Origin: Amycolatopsis pithecellobii
GTDB taxonomy: Bacteria; Actinomycetota; Actinomycetes; Mycobacteriales; Pseudonocardiaceae
Direction: 5' to 3'
NCBI RefSeq assembly: GCF_009707865.1
Contig: NZ_WMBA01000002.1
Coordinates: 62,001 to 126,000, forward strand
Length of the DNA: 64,000 nt
Shown: positions 46,062 to 53,613 of the stretch, in pieces
Position numbering within the stretch: position 1 is the stretch's first letter
Layout of the letters: the number at the start of each line of letters is the position of its first letter
Position numbers and translations under genes: made by a program
The notes under the pieces: model-generated
The model's input: the letters and a program-made list of their open reading frames with translations, nothing else
Database searches by the model: none
Told to the model about the DNA's origin: nothing

Positions 46062-46107
46062 TTAACGGTGTTGTCCCGGGCCGCGATGGTCAGTCGAGAG
46101 AGGAAAA

Positions 46108-46145
46108 CGGGCGTGATGGCTCCTGGGCAGGAACCATCACGCCCG
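46108..46145 (-). terminator. Intrinsic terminator-like hairpin upstream of gltB
   Basis: The outer stem is 12 bp (CGGGCGTGATGG / CCATCACGCCCG). It continues after one mismatch into a 5-bp inner stem (TCCTG/CAGGA) with a 2-nt loop. On the minus strand it is followed at once by GTTTTCC. It would stop a leftward transcript about 110 bp before the gltB start, so it is either an attenuator in the gltB leader or the end of a small RNA. Confidence 0.6.
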
Positions 46146-46466
46146 GCCACACATCAGCGGGTGGCCGCTTCGGTCGTAGGGCAGCACGTCGTTGGGCATC
46201 GGTTACGGGTGCGCGAGGAAGAAGCCGGGTGTTCGGGCTTGTTCCGCGGCGCGCTGTTAGTCCCGGGGTCACCCGGGTCTTATGACAGTAGTGTGAATTG
46301 GCGGTTATCGACATACGTTGATCGCACCGCGTGGGAAATGCCACGCGCCCGTTGACTACCGGGTTTCTTCCGCTATGCACCCTCCGCAAGTGGTCTGAGC
46401 AGCCATAATGCCGATTTTCACCGGCTATGTCAGCGCTTCACCCGGCTGGTCTAGCTGAGGACCTTG

Positions 46467-46482
46467 GTAACCGTAGTGTTAC
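46467..46482. promoter_or_regulatory. GlnR-box-like inverted element
   Basis: GTAAC-6-GTTAC is an inverted repeat that also satisfies the loose AC-n9-AC spacing reported for actinobacterial GlnR sites. It lies about 470 bp upstream of gltB and 68 bp before the MBL-hydrolase start. Control of glutamate synthase by the nitrogen regulator would make sense, but the site is distant from gltB and the match is short. Confidence 0.3.
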
Positions 46483-46549
46483 TAAAGCCACTCCCTTCGT
46501 GGTCTGCGAGCGTCCCGGGGGACATCCGCGGCTGAGGGATAATGACCAA

Positions 46550-47326
46550 GTGGACGGACTCGTGATGCGCTTTCTGGGCCACTCGACAGTCCGTCTGGAG
46601 ACGGCGGGGCGGGTGGTACTGACCGACCCGGTACTCACCGCGAATGTGGGTGCCCTCAACCGAGTTGCGCCCCCACTGGCGCCGGAAGCCTGGCGTGACA
46701 CCGATCTCGTCCTCATTTCGCATCTGCATGGTGACCATCTGCACCTGCCTTCGCTGCGGCTCCTCGGCCCGGATGTCCGGATCGTCGTGCCGCGCGGGGC
46801 CGGGGATTGGTTACGGCGCCGGGGTTTCTCGCGGGTGGACGAGCTCGGCGCCGGTGAACGGCTCGAAACCGGTGGACTGACGGTCACCGCGTTGCGCGCG
46901 GATCATGCCGGCCATCGCTGGGGTCCGCGGTTCACTCATGGCCCGCACGCGCCCGCGGTCGGGCATCTCGTCGAGACCGGTGATCACCGTGTGTATGTCG
47001 CCGGTGACACGGATCTGTACCAGGACATGGCAAAGCTGGCGCCGGTCGACGTCGCGCTGCTGCCGGTTTGGGGCTGGGGCCCGAATCTCGGGCCGGGGCA
47101 CCTCGATCCCGTGCGTGCGGCCGACGCCGCCAGGCTGGTCTGCGCCTCCGTGGCGGTTCCGGTCCACTGGGGAACGCTGGCCCTGCCGGGTTTGGCGCGT
47201 ACCAAGCGGATGCGCCGCCTGCTGGTCGAGCCACCGCACGAGTTCGCCGCCGCGGCGGCCGCGCACACTGAAGTCCTTGTCACCCAGCCCGGAGAGCGGG
47301 TACGGCTCGCCGAGGTGACCGGGTGA
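46550..47326 (+). CDS. MBL-fold metal-dependent hydrolase (UlaG-like)
   Basis: This protein of about 258 aa has the metallo-beta-lactamase-fold motif LISHLHGDHLHLPSL and later metal ligands in RADHAGHRWGPR, VYVAGDTDLY and VPVHWGTL. The first strand, MRFLGHSTVRLETAG, resembles UlaG-like lactonases and phosphodiesterases. A -10-like GATAAT ends 6 nt before the GTG at 46550, suggesting a leaderless start; the ATG at 46565 is the alternative. It is coupled to the DedA-like gene by a 4-bp overlap. The substrate is unknown. Confidence 0.82.
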   Translation: MDGLVMRFLGHSTVRLETAGRVVLTDPVLTANVGALNRVAPPLAPEAWRDTDLVLISHLHGDHLHLPSLRLLGPDVRIVVPRGAGDWLRRRGFSRVDELGAGERLETGGLTVTALRADHAGHRWGPRFTHGPHAPAVGHLVETGDHRVYVAGDTDLYQDMAKLAPVDVALLPVWGWGPNLGPGHLDPVRAADAARLVCASVAVPVHWGTLALPGLARTKRMRRLLVEPPHEFAAAAAAHTEVLVTQPGERVRLAEVTG

Positions 47327-47919
47327 CCCTTGCGTTCGACTGGACCGGTACGTCGTCGATCGGTTACCCCGCCCTGTTTCTCGGTGTCCTGATCGGATCG
47401 ATCGTGCCGGTGGTGCCGACCGGTGCAGTCGTCGGCGCCGCGGCGGCGGTCGCGATGACGACGGCCCAGCTGTCGCTGCCCTTGGTGCTGCTGCTCGCCA
47501 CGCTCGGTGCGGCCATCGGTGATCTCGTCACGTTCGCTGTCGCCCGCCTCGGCAGCGCGGCCGCGGTGCGCTGGCTGGCCCGCGGCCAGCGGCCGGATCG
47601 GCTGGTGGCCGCGCAGGAACGGTTCCGGCGGCGGGGCTGGCAACTCATCGTGATCGGCAGGCTGGTGCCGGCGGGCCGGATCCCGGTGCTGCTGGCCGCC
47701 GGCGCGGTCACGTATCCGTGGCGGCGCCTCGTTCCCGCGACGCTCGCCGCGTGTGTGCTGTGGGCGGGCGCGTACGCGCTGCTCGGGGTGGTCAGCGGGG
47801 GGATCTTCGACTCGCCGCTGATCGCCACCGTACTGGCCGCGGTGCTGGTGCTGCTGGTCACGATCGTGCTGAATCTGGTGGCGAAATGGCGCCGGGACCG
47901 GGTGAAGGTGGATTCATGA
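47323..47919 (+). CDS. DedA-family membrane protein
   Basis: This 198-aa integral membrane protein has about five hydrophobic segments. GDLVTFAVARLGSAAAVRWL and the Arg-containing RFRRRGWQLIVIGRLVPAGRIPVLLAAGA region match the DedA/VTT fold, whose re-entrant loops carry an essential Arg in a GR-PAGR-like motif. DedA proteins flip lipids such as undecaprenyl phosphate or affect membrane potential. The GTG at 47323 overlaps the previous stop by 4 bp, and its own TGA overlaps the next ATG. Confidence 0.85.
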   Translation: MTLAFDWTGTSSIGYPALFLGVLIGSIVPVVPTGAVVGAAAAVAMTTAQLSLPLVLLLATLGAAIGDLVTFAVARLGSAAAVRWLARGQRPDRLVAAQERFRRRGWQLIVIGRLVPAGRIPVLLAAGAVTYPWRRLVPATLAACVLWAGAYALLGVVSGGIFDSPLIATVLAAVLVLLVTIVLNLVAKWRRDRVKVDS

Positions 47920-49922
47920 CGGAGGCGGAACGGGGGCGCCTGCTCCGTGGTGGGCGCACGATCGCCCGCACCGCACTGGTGTTGCTGACCGTGGTACTCG
48001 CGCTGCGGGTGATGGATGTCCTGCTGCGCGGGTTCTCGATGTCCAGCTGGTGGCAGCCGATCATCGCCGCGCTGCTGCTTTCCTTGCTCACCAACGTGGT
48101 CTGGCCGCTGGTGCTGCGCGTTGCCTTGCCGTTCGCGCTGTTCACCCTCGGCGTCGGCAGTTTCCTGTTGCTGGGCGCGGGCGCGTTCGGTGTGCTGGCG
48201 GCGGTGCCCGGGGTCCAGGTGTCCAGCCTGCGCACCGCGATCCTTGTGGTGCTGGGCATTTCCGTGGTGAACGCGCTCGTCAGCACCGCGCTGGCGATCG
48301 ACGAGGACGAGATCTTCTTCCGTCGGGCGCTGGGCCGCAGCCGCTGCGGTCCGGACCAGGTGGACGAGCGGGAGCCTCCCGGGGTGATCTTCCTGCAGGT
48401 CGACGGGCTCGGCTATGACGTCGTGCGCCGCGCCGTGCGCGACGGTGACATGCCGACACTCGCGCGCTGGCTCGCCGCGGGCAGCCACACGCTGACCGGC
48501 TGGCAGACCGACTGGAGCTCCCAGACCGGTGCGAGCGTGAGCGGCATCCTGCACGGGTCCAATCACGACATTCTCGGCTTCCGGTGGTACGAAAAGGATC
48601 GCGATCACGTGATGGCGTGCGCGCATCCCCGTGACGCGGCCGAGATCGAACGCCGGCATTCGGACGGCCGCGGGCTGCTGGCGGTGGACGGCGCGAGCCA
48701 CGGCAACCTGTTCACCGGGGACGCGCCGCATTTCACCATGACCATGAGCGCGGTTTCGATGTTGCTGCCCAAGGGATTGCGGCGCCGGCACACCGATCGC
48801 GTCGGCGCCGGTTACTACGCGTACTTCGCCAACCCGGTCAATGCCGTGCACACGCTGGGGGCGGCGCTGATGGACGTGTTCCGGGAGCTGTCGGCGGCGG
48901 CGAAGCAGCGCCGCGCCGGCGTGCGGCCCCGGGTGAAACGCGGTGGTATCTACCCGCTTGCGCGGCCGGGCACGACGGTGATCGCCCGCGACATCGTGGT
49001 ATCCGCGGTGCTGGAGGACATGCTCGCCGGCCGTTCGGTGGTCTATGCGGATTTCCTCGGCTACGACGAGGTCGCGCACCACTCCGGGATCGAGCGGTTC
49101 GACTCGCTGGCCGTACTACGGGCGATCGACCAGCAGATCGGGCGGCTGTACCGGGCGGCAAAGCTCGCGCCACGGCCCTATCACCTCGTCGTGCTCTCCG
49201 ATCACGGGCAGACGCAGGGCTGGGCGTTCGCGGACCGGTTCGGCGAGTCGGTCGAGCAACTCGTCGGGCGGCTGTGCGGCGGGCCGGCGGAGGAGGTCAC
49301 GGGCGGCGGGCCGATCGCGCAACGCCTGCGAGACAGGGCGACCCGCGCCGGCCGCATCGAACACCGCCCGCGCACGGACGGCCCGACCGAAGTGACGCGC
49401 GTCGCGCCCGGAGTGGTGGTCACGGTGTCCGGGCACCTGGCGATGGTGTCGTTCACCGACCACGAGGGCCGGGTCGAGCTGGAGACGATCGAGCGCGAGT
49501 ATCCGGAGTTGCTGCCCGCGCTGGTCGATCACACCGGGGTCGGGTTCATGCTCGTGCGCAGCAAGGAGTTCGGGCCGGTGGTGCTCGGCCGCGACGGGCT
49601 GCGCCGGCTGGACAGCGGGTTCGTCGTCGGCGAGGACCCGTTGACGCAGTTCGGACCGCATGCCGCGGAGCTGATCCAGCGGGTCGACTCGTTTCCGCAC
49701 TGCGCTGACGTCATGATCAACAGCCGGTACGACCCGGAGACCGACGAGGCTTCCCCATTCGAGCCGCATGTCGGCTCACACGGGGGTTTCGGCGGCCCGC
49801 AGGAGCGAGGTTTTCTCATCCACCCCCGCGAGTTCGAACCGCCGGGTGAACTCGTCGGCGCCGAGTCGCTGCACAAGCTGTTCCGGCTGTGGCTGACGAA
49901 GCTGGGCCACCCGCAGCCGTAA
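47916..49922 (+). CDS. Holin-like membrane domain fused to alkaline-phosphatase-superfamily phosphodiesterase
   Basis: This 668-aa protein begins with a four-helix hydrophobic region (about residues 15-125, including SMSSWWQPIIAALLLSLLTN) of the phage-holin-like group. The rest is an alkaline-phosphatase-like phosphodiesterase: FLQVDGLGYDVV with the first metal Asp, TDWSSQTGASVSGI with a Thr/Ser nucleophile region, YADFLGYDEVAHHSGI and VVLSDHGQTQGW with metal ligands. The catalytic part probably faces the cytoplasm or periplasm at the membrane. ATGA overlap with the DedA gene suggests joint work on a membrane-linked phosphate or glycan. Confidence 0.82.
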   Translation: MTEAERGRLLRGGRTIARTALVLLTVVLALRVMDVLLRGFSMSSWWQPIIAALLLSLLTNVVWPLVLRVALPFALFTLGVGSFLLLGAGAFGVLAAVPGVQVSSLRTAILVVLGISVVNALVSTALAIDEDEIFFRRALGRSRCGPDQVDEREPPGVIFLQVDGLGYDVVRRAVRDGDMPTLARWLAAGSHTLTGWQTDWSSQTGASVSGILHGSNHDILGFRWYEKDRDHVMACAHPRDAAEIERRHSDGRGLLAVDGASHGNLFTGDAPHFTMTMSAVSMLLPKGLRRRHTDRVGAGYYAYFANPVNAVHTLGAALMDVFRELSAAAKQRRAGVRPRVKRGGIYPLARPGTTVIARDIVVSAVLEDMLAGRSVVYADFLGYDEVAHHSGIERFDSLAVLRAIDQQIGRLYRAAKLAPRPYHLVVLSDHGQTQGWAFADRFGESVEQLVGRLCGGPAEEVTGGGPIAQRLRDRATRAGRIEHRPRTDGPTEVTRVAPGVVVTVSGHLAMVSFTDHEGRVELETIEREYPELLPALVDHTGVGFMLVRSKEFGPVVLGRDGLRRLDSGFVVGEDPLTQFGPHAAELIQRVDSFPHCADVMINSRYDPETDEASPFEPHVGSHGGFGGPQERGFLIHPREFEPPGELVGAESLHKLFRLWLTKLGHPQP

Positions 49923-49926
49923 GGCG

Positions 49927-50712
49927 CTACTCCGAGAAGACCGCGGTGACCGTGCCCAGCTCGCCCATCTCGGCGAACACCGTGTCGCCTGCCTTGACCG
50001 GGAAGGCACGCGTCATCGAGCCGGGCAGGATGACGTGGCCCGGCTCCAGGTCGATGCCCAGCGGGCCGACCGTGTTCGCCAGCCACACCAGCGCGTTGAT
50101 GGGTGAGCCGAGCACCGCGGCGCCTGCGCCGGTGGCCACCAGCTCGCCGCCGAGCTGCAGCGTGCAGCCGGCCAGCCGAAGGTCCACATCGGACAGTGCA
50201 GTCGGTTTGCTGCCCAGCACCACCCCGCCGGAGGAGGCGTTGTCCGCGATCGTGTCGACGATCGAGATCTTCCAGTCGGTGATCCGCGATGCCACGATCT
50301 CCAGTGCCGGTACGACGAAATCCACGGCGCGGATCGCGTCCGCGACAGTCACGCCGGGACCGCTCAGGGGCCGCCCGAGGACGAACGCGATTTCCGGTTC
50401 GATGCGCGGTTGCAGCAGGGACCCGGCGCTGATCGGCTGGTGTTCGAGGTGGAACATGCCGGCGAGCAGGTGCCCGTAGTCCGGCTGGTCCACGCCCAGC
50501 TGCTGCTGCATGGCCTTCGACGCGAGCCCGACCTTGTGCCCCTTGATGACGTCGCCCTGCTCGACCCAGCTGCGGACCTGTTCCTGCTGGATCCGGTAGG
50601 CGTCGGCGATCGTCGCCTCGGGGAATGTCTCGACGACCGGCGCGGTCGTCTCGCCCTTCTCGTAGGCGAGCAGGAGGCGCGCGGCGGCGTCGTTGACCGC
50701 GGAGGTATCCAT
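49927..50712 (-). CDS. 2-keto-4-pentenoate hydratase-like (MhpD/FAH family)
   Basis: This 261-aa protein has the hydratase/decarboxylase form of the fumarylacetoacetate-hydrolase fold. KGHKVGLASKAMQQQLGV, RIEPEIAFVLGRPL with the metal-binding Glu pair, and LEIVASRITDWK are the MhpD/XylJ/DmpE signatures. Such enzymes hydrate 2-oxopent-4-enoate in meta-cleavage of aromatics or decarboxylate oxo-acids. The ATG at 50712 is the natural start; a long upstream extension is spurious. It stands alone, divergent from the FAD/Fe-S dehydrogenase gene and convergent with the phosphodiesterase gene, so its pathway partners are elsewhere. Confidence 0.9.
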   Translation of the reverse strand: MDTSAVNDAAARLLLAYEKGETTAPVVETFPEATIADAYRIQQEQVRSWVEQGDVIKGHKVGLASKAMQQQLGVDQPDYGHLLAGMFHLEHQPISAGSLLQPRIEPEIAFVLGRPLSGPGVTVADAIRAVDFVVPALEIVASRITDWKISIVDTIADNASSGGVVLGSKPTALSDVDLRLAGCTLQLGGELVATGAGAAVLGSPINALVWLANTVGPLGIDLEPGHVILPGSMTRAFPVKAGDTVFAEMGELGTVTAVFSE

Positions 50713-50793
50713 GCGCACAGCTAAGCCGCGCGCCAGTGCGGGGGCAAGGCCGCCGTCCCGGTGGGCGGCACGCGACGGTGTTTCAATGGGGGA

Positions 50794-53565
50794 GTGCGTG
50801 ACACCCTCCATGAGCTGCTGGCCGGGCAGGACGCGGCGTTCGACGCCGGCACGCTCGCGCTGTACACGACCGACGCCTCCAACTACCGGCACCCGCCGCT
50901 CGGTGTGGTGCTGCCGAGAACGGCCGAGGATGTGGTCGCCGCGGTCGCCGCCTGCCGGGAGGCGGGTGCGCCGGTGATCGCGCGCGGCGGCGGCACGAGC
51001 ATCGCGGGCAACGCCTGTGGTCCCGGGCTCGTCATCGACACCTCCCGTCACTTCCGTGGGGTGCACGAGCTGGACGGCCGGATCGCCCGCGTCGCCCCCG
51101 GCACCGTCCTCGACGACCTGCAGACCGTCGCTGCCCCGCACGGTCTGCGGTTCGGGCCAGACCCGTCCACGCACTCGCGGTGCACGATCGGCGGAATGAT
51201 CGGCAACAACGCGTGTGGTTCGCATTCCGTCGCCTGGGGCCGCACCGCCGACAACCTGGAGAGCATGGAGGTCCTGCTCTACGACGGCACCCGGATGACC
51301 GTCGGCGCGACGTCCCGGTCCGAAGTGGACCGTCGTGCCGGTCTGCCGGGTACCGAAGGGCGCGTGTTCCGTGAGCTACGTGAACTCGTCGACGGCAATC
51401 TCGCCTTGCTGCGTAACGAACTTTCCGCCTGGGGGCGCCGCGTCTCCGGCTACGGGCTCGAACATCTGTTGCCGGAGAACGGGTTCAACGTCGCCCGTGC
51501 GCTCGTCGGCAGCGAGGGCACCTGCGTGACGGTGCTCGAAGCAACGGTCGGTCTCGTGGATCTTCCCCGGCATCGGGTGCTCGCGGTGTTCGGTTTCGGC
51601 AGTGACATCGACGCGGCGGACGCGGTGCCCGCCATCCTGGCCAGGAATCCGCTCACCGTGGAGGGAATCGACATCGGCCTGCCCGGTGCAGGTGGTTCAG
51701 ACCTTCCCGATGGGCGGGCGTGGCTCATGGTCGAGCTGGCAGGGGAGGACGCGCGACCGCGTGCCGAGGAACTGGCACGCGAGCTGCACCGGCCGCACGT
51801 GGTGCTCACCGATCCCGCGGCGCAGCGCCGGTTGTGGCGGATTCGTGAGGAAGGGGCCGGGCTGGCCACCCGGATGTCCGACGGCGCCGAGGCCTGGCCG
51901 GGCTGGGAGGACGCGGCGGTGCCGCCGGAGCGGCTCGGCTCGTATCTGCGTGAGCTGAAACAGCTGCTGGCCCGGTACGGCCGGAAAACGGTGGTGTACG
52001 GGCATTTCGGCGAAGGCTGCCTGCACATGCGCATCGACTTCGATCTGCTGACGAAACCGGGCGTGGCGAATTTCCGGTCGTTCATGGTGGAAGCGGCCGA
52101 TCTCGTCGCCGCACACGGCGGTTCACTGTCCGGCGAGCACGGCGACGGGCAGGCCCGGTCGGAACTGCTGCCCCGGATGTACAGCGCGGACATGATGGCG
52201 TTGTTCGAGCGGTTCAAGGGGATCTTCGATCCGGAGAACCGGATGAACCCCGGCATCATGGTGAAACCCCGGCCCGTCGACGCGGACCTCCGGCTGCGGG
52301 CCGCGAACATCCCGGTGATGCTGGGATATCCGCACGACCACGGCAACTTCGGCGAGGCCATGCGCCGGTGCGTCGGGGTCGGCAAATGCCGCAACACCGA
52401 CGGTGGCGGCGTGATGTGCCCGAGCTACCGGGCCACCCGCGAGGAGAAGCACTCGACCCGTGGGCGCGCGCACCTGCTCGCGGAGATGATCAACGGTGAG
52501 CTGATCACGGACGGCTGGCGGTCGGAAGAAGTACGGGATGCCCTCGACTTGTGCTTGTCCTGCAAGGGATGCCTGTCCGACTGTCCGGTTGATGTCGACA
52601 TGGCGACCTACAAGGCGGAGTTCCAGTACCACCACTACCGCGGCCGCCTGCGACCGCTGTCGCACTATTCGATGGGCTGGCTTCCCTTGTGGCTGCGGTT
52701 CTCCGCGCTGGCGCCGAGGCTCGCGAACGCCGCACTGCGCAGGCCGCGGATCGCCGCACTCGTCAAGCGGCTCGGCGGTATCGCGGCCGAACGCGAGCTG
52801 CCGACGTTCGCCCGCAAGCCGTACACGCGCTCGCGTAAGCGGAATTCCCGCGGCGGCAAGCCTGTCGTGCTGTGGCCGGACACGTTCAACAACTACCTCA
52901 CGCCCCAGGTACTGCACGCGGCGACCGAAGTACTCGAAGCCGCGGGGTACCGGGTGGTGGTCCCGGAAGAGAATGTCTGCTGTGGACTGACGTGGGTCTC
53001 CACCGGACAGCTGGGTGCCGCGAAACGCGTGCTGGCACGGACATTGTCGGTGCTGAAACCGTATCTCGACGCGGGCTACGAGGTCGTCGGTCTCGAACCC
53101 AGCTGCACGGCACTGTTCCGCGGCGACCTCGGGCACCTCATGCCCGGCGACGAGACCGCGTCGTTGCTCGCGCAGCGCACGCGGACGTTCGCCGAGCTGC
53201 TCGCCGACGCCGAACTTCCCTTGCGGGACCTGGACATCGACGCGATCACCCAGGTGCACTGTCACCAGCACGCCGAACTGGGCTTCGCCGCCGACGAACG
53301 GCTCATGGCCGGCGCGGGTATCCGGAACTCCACAATGGACTCCGGTTGTTGTGGTCTCGCCGGCAACTTCGGGTTCGAGCATGGACACTACGACGTATCG
53401 GCCGCCGTGGCGGAGGACAGGATGCTCCCGGCGATCCGTGCGGCCGCACCGGACACCGTGGTGATCTCCGACGGCTTCAGCTGCCGCACGCAGATCGCGC
53501 AGCAATCCGAGCGCACCGCCGTCCATCTCGCGGAACTGATCCGCGACGCGCTCCAGCGCCCATGA
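50794..53565 (+). CDS. FAD-linked oxidase fused to Fe-S/CCG domains (D-2-hydroxyacid dehydrogenase type)
   Basis: About 923 aa. The N-terminal FAD-binding type 4 (PCMH) domain has PVIARGGGTSIAGNACG and GGMIGNNACGSHS; the FAD-linked oxidase C-terminal domain ends with SGEHGDGQARSELLP. A ferredoxin-like segment follows with VGKCRNTDGGGVMCPSYR and CLSCKGCLSDCPVD for two 4Fe-4S clusters. Two CCG repeats (ENVCCGLTW, DSGCCGLAGNFGF) come last, as in GlpC and lactate dehydrogenases. It probably oxidises a D-2-hydroxyacid (lactate, glycolate or 2-hydroxyglutarate) and passes electrons to the quinone pool. The GTG at 50794 is the best start, although its purine run is too close to be a standard ribosome site. 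Confidence 0.93.
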   Translation: MRDTLHELLAGQDAAFDAGTLALYTTDASNYRHPPLGVVLPRTAEDVVAAVAACREAGAPVIARGGGTSIAGNACGPGLVIDTSRHFRGVHELDGRIARVAPGTVLDDLQTVAAPHGLRFGPDPSTHSRCTIGGMIGNNACGSHSVAWGRTADNLESMEVLLYDGTRMTVGATSRSEVDRRAGLPGTEGRVFRELRELVDGNLALLRNELSAWGRRVSGYGLEHLLPENGFNVARALVGSEGTCVTVLEATVGLVDLPRHRVLAVFGFGSDIDAADAVPAILARNPLTVEGIDIGLPGAGGSDLPDGRAWLMVELAGEDARPRAEELARELHRPHVVLTDPAAQRRLWRIREEGAGLATRMSDGAEAWPGWEDAAVPPERLGSYLRELKQLLARYGRKTVVYGHFGEGCLHMRIDFDLLTKPGVANFRSFMVEAADLVAAHGGSLSGEHGDGQARSELLPRMYSADMMALFERFKGIFDPENRMNPGIMVKPRPVDADLRLRAANIPVMLGYPHDHGNFGEAMRRCVGVGKCRNTDGGGVMCPSYRATREEKHSTRGRAHLLAEMINGELITDGWRSEEVRDALDLCLSCKGCLSDCPVDVDMATYKAEFQYHHYRGRLRPLSHYSMGWLPLWLRFSALAPRLANAALRRPRIAALVKRLGGIAAERELPTFARKPYTRSRKRNSRGGKPVVLWPDTFNNYLTPQVLHAATEVLEAAGYRVVVPEENVCCGLTWVSTGQLGAAKRVLARTLSVLKPYLDAGYEVVGLEPSCTALFRGDLGHLMPGDETASLLAQRTRTFAELLADAELPLRDLDIDAITQVHCHQHAELGFAADERLMAGAGIRNSTMDSGCCGLAGNFGFEHGHYDVSAAVAEDRMLPAIRAAAPDTVVISDGFSCRTQIAQQSERTAVHLAELIRDALQRP

Positions 53566-53567
53566 GA

Positions 53568-53598
53568 AGGGCCGGCCTCCGCGTGGGAGGCCGGCCCT
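53568..53598. terminator. Bidirectional hairpin between convergent genes
   Basis: A perfect 13-bp stem (AGGGCCGGCCTCC at 53568-53580, complement at 53586-53598, 5-nt loop) lies 3 bp after the FAD/Fe-S gene and 16 bp from the S53 peptidase stop. It has no T run but is placed to end both convergent transcripts. Confidence 0.75.
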
Positions 53599-53613
53599 GG
53601 ACAGCGAATCCCG

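Larger units (their letters stand above)
46035..46549. other. Divergent regulatory region between gltB and the MBL-hydrolase gene
   Basis: About 515 bp with no convincing protein gene; a 99-codon minus-strand frame (46090-46389) is Arg/Pro-rich and lacks family features. It contains an inverted repeat near gltB, a very strong hairpin with a downstream T run on the minus strand, a CCCGGG hairpin (about 46262-46277) and an inverted GTAAC/GTTAC element. The layout suggests that gltB has a long, structured leader or that a small RNA is encoded on the minus strand upstream of it. Confidence 0.5.

Noticed and set aside
46090-46389. 99-codon minus-strand frame upstream of gltB
   Set aside because: It starts at a TTG without a ribosome site, is Arg/Pro-rich, and contains the terminator hairpin in its 3' part.
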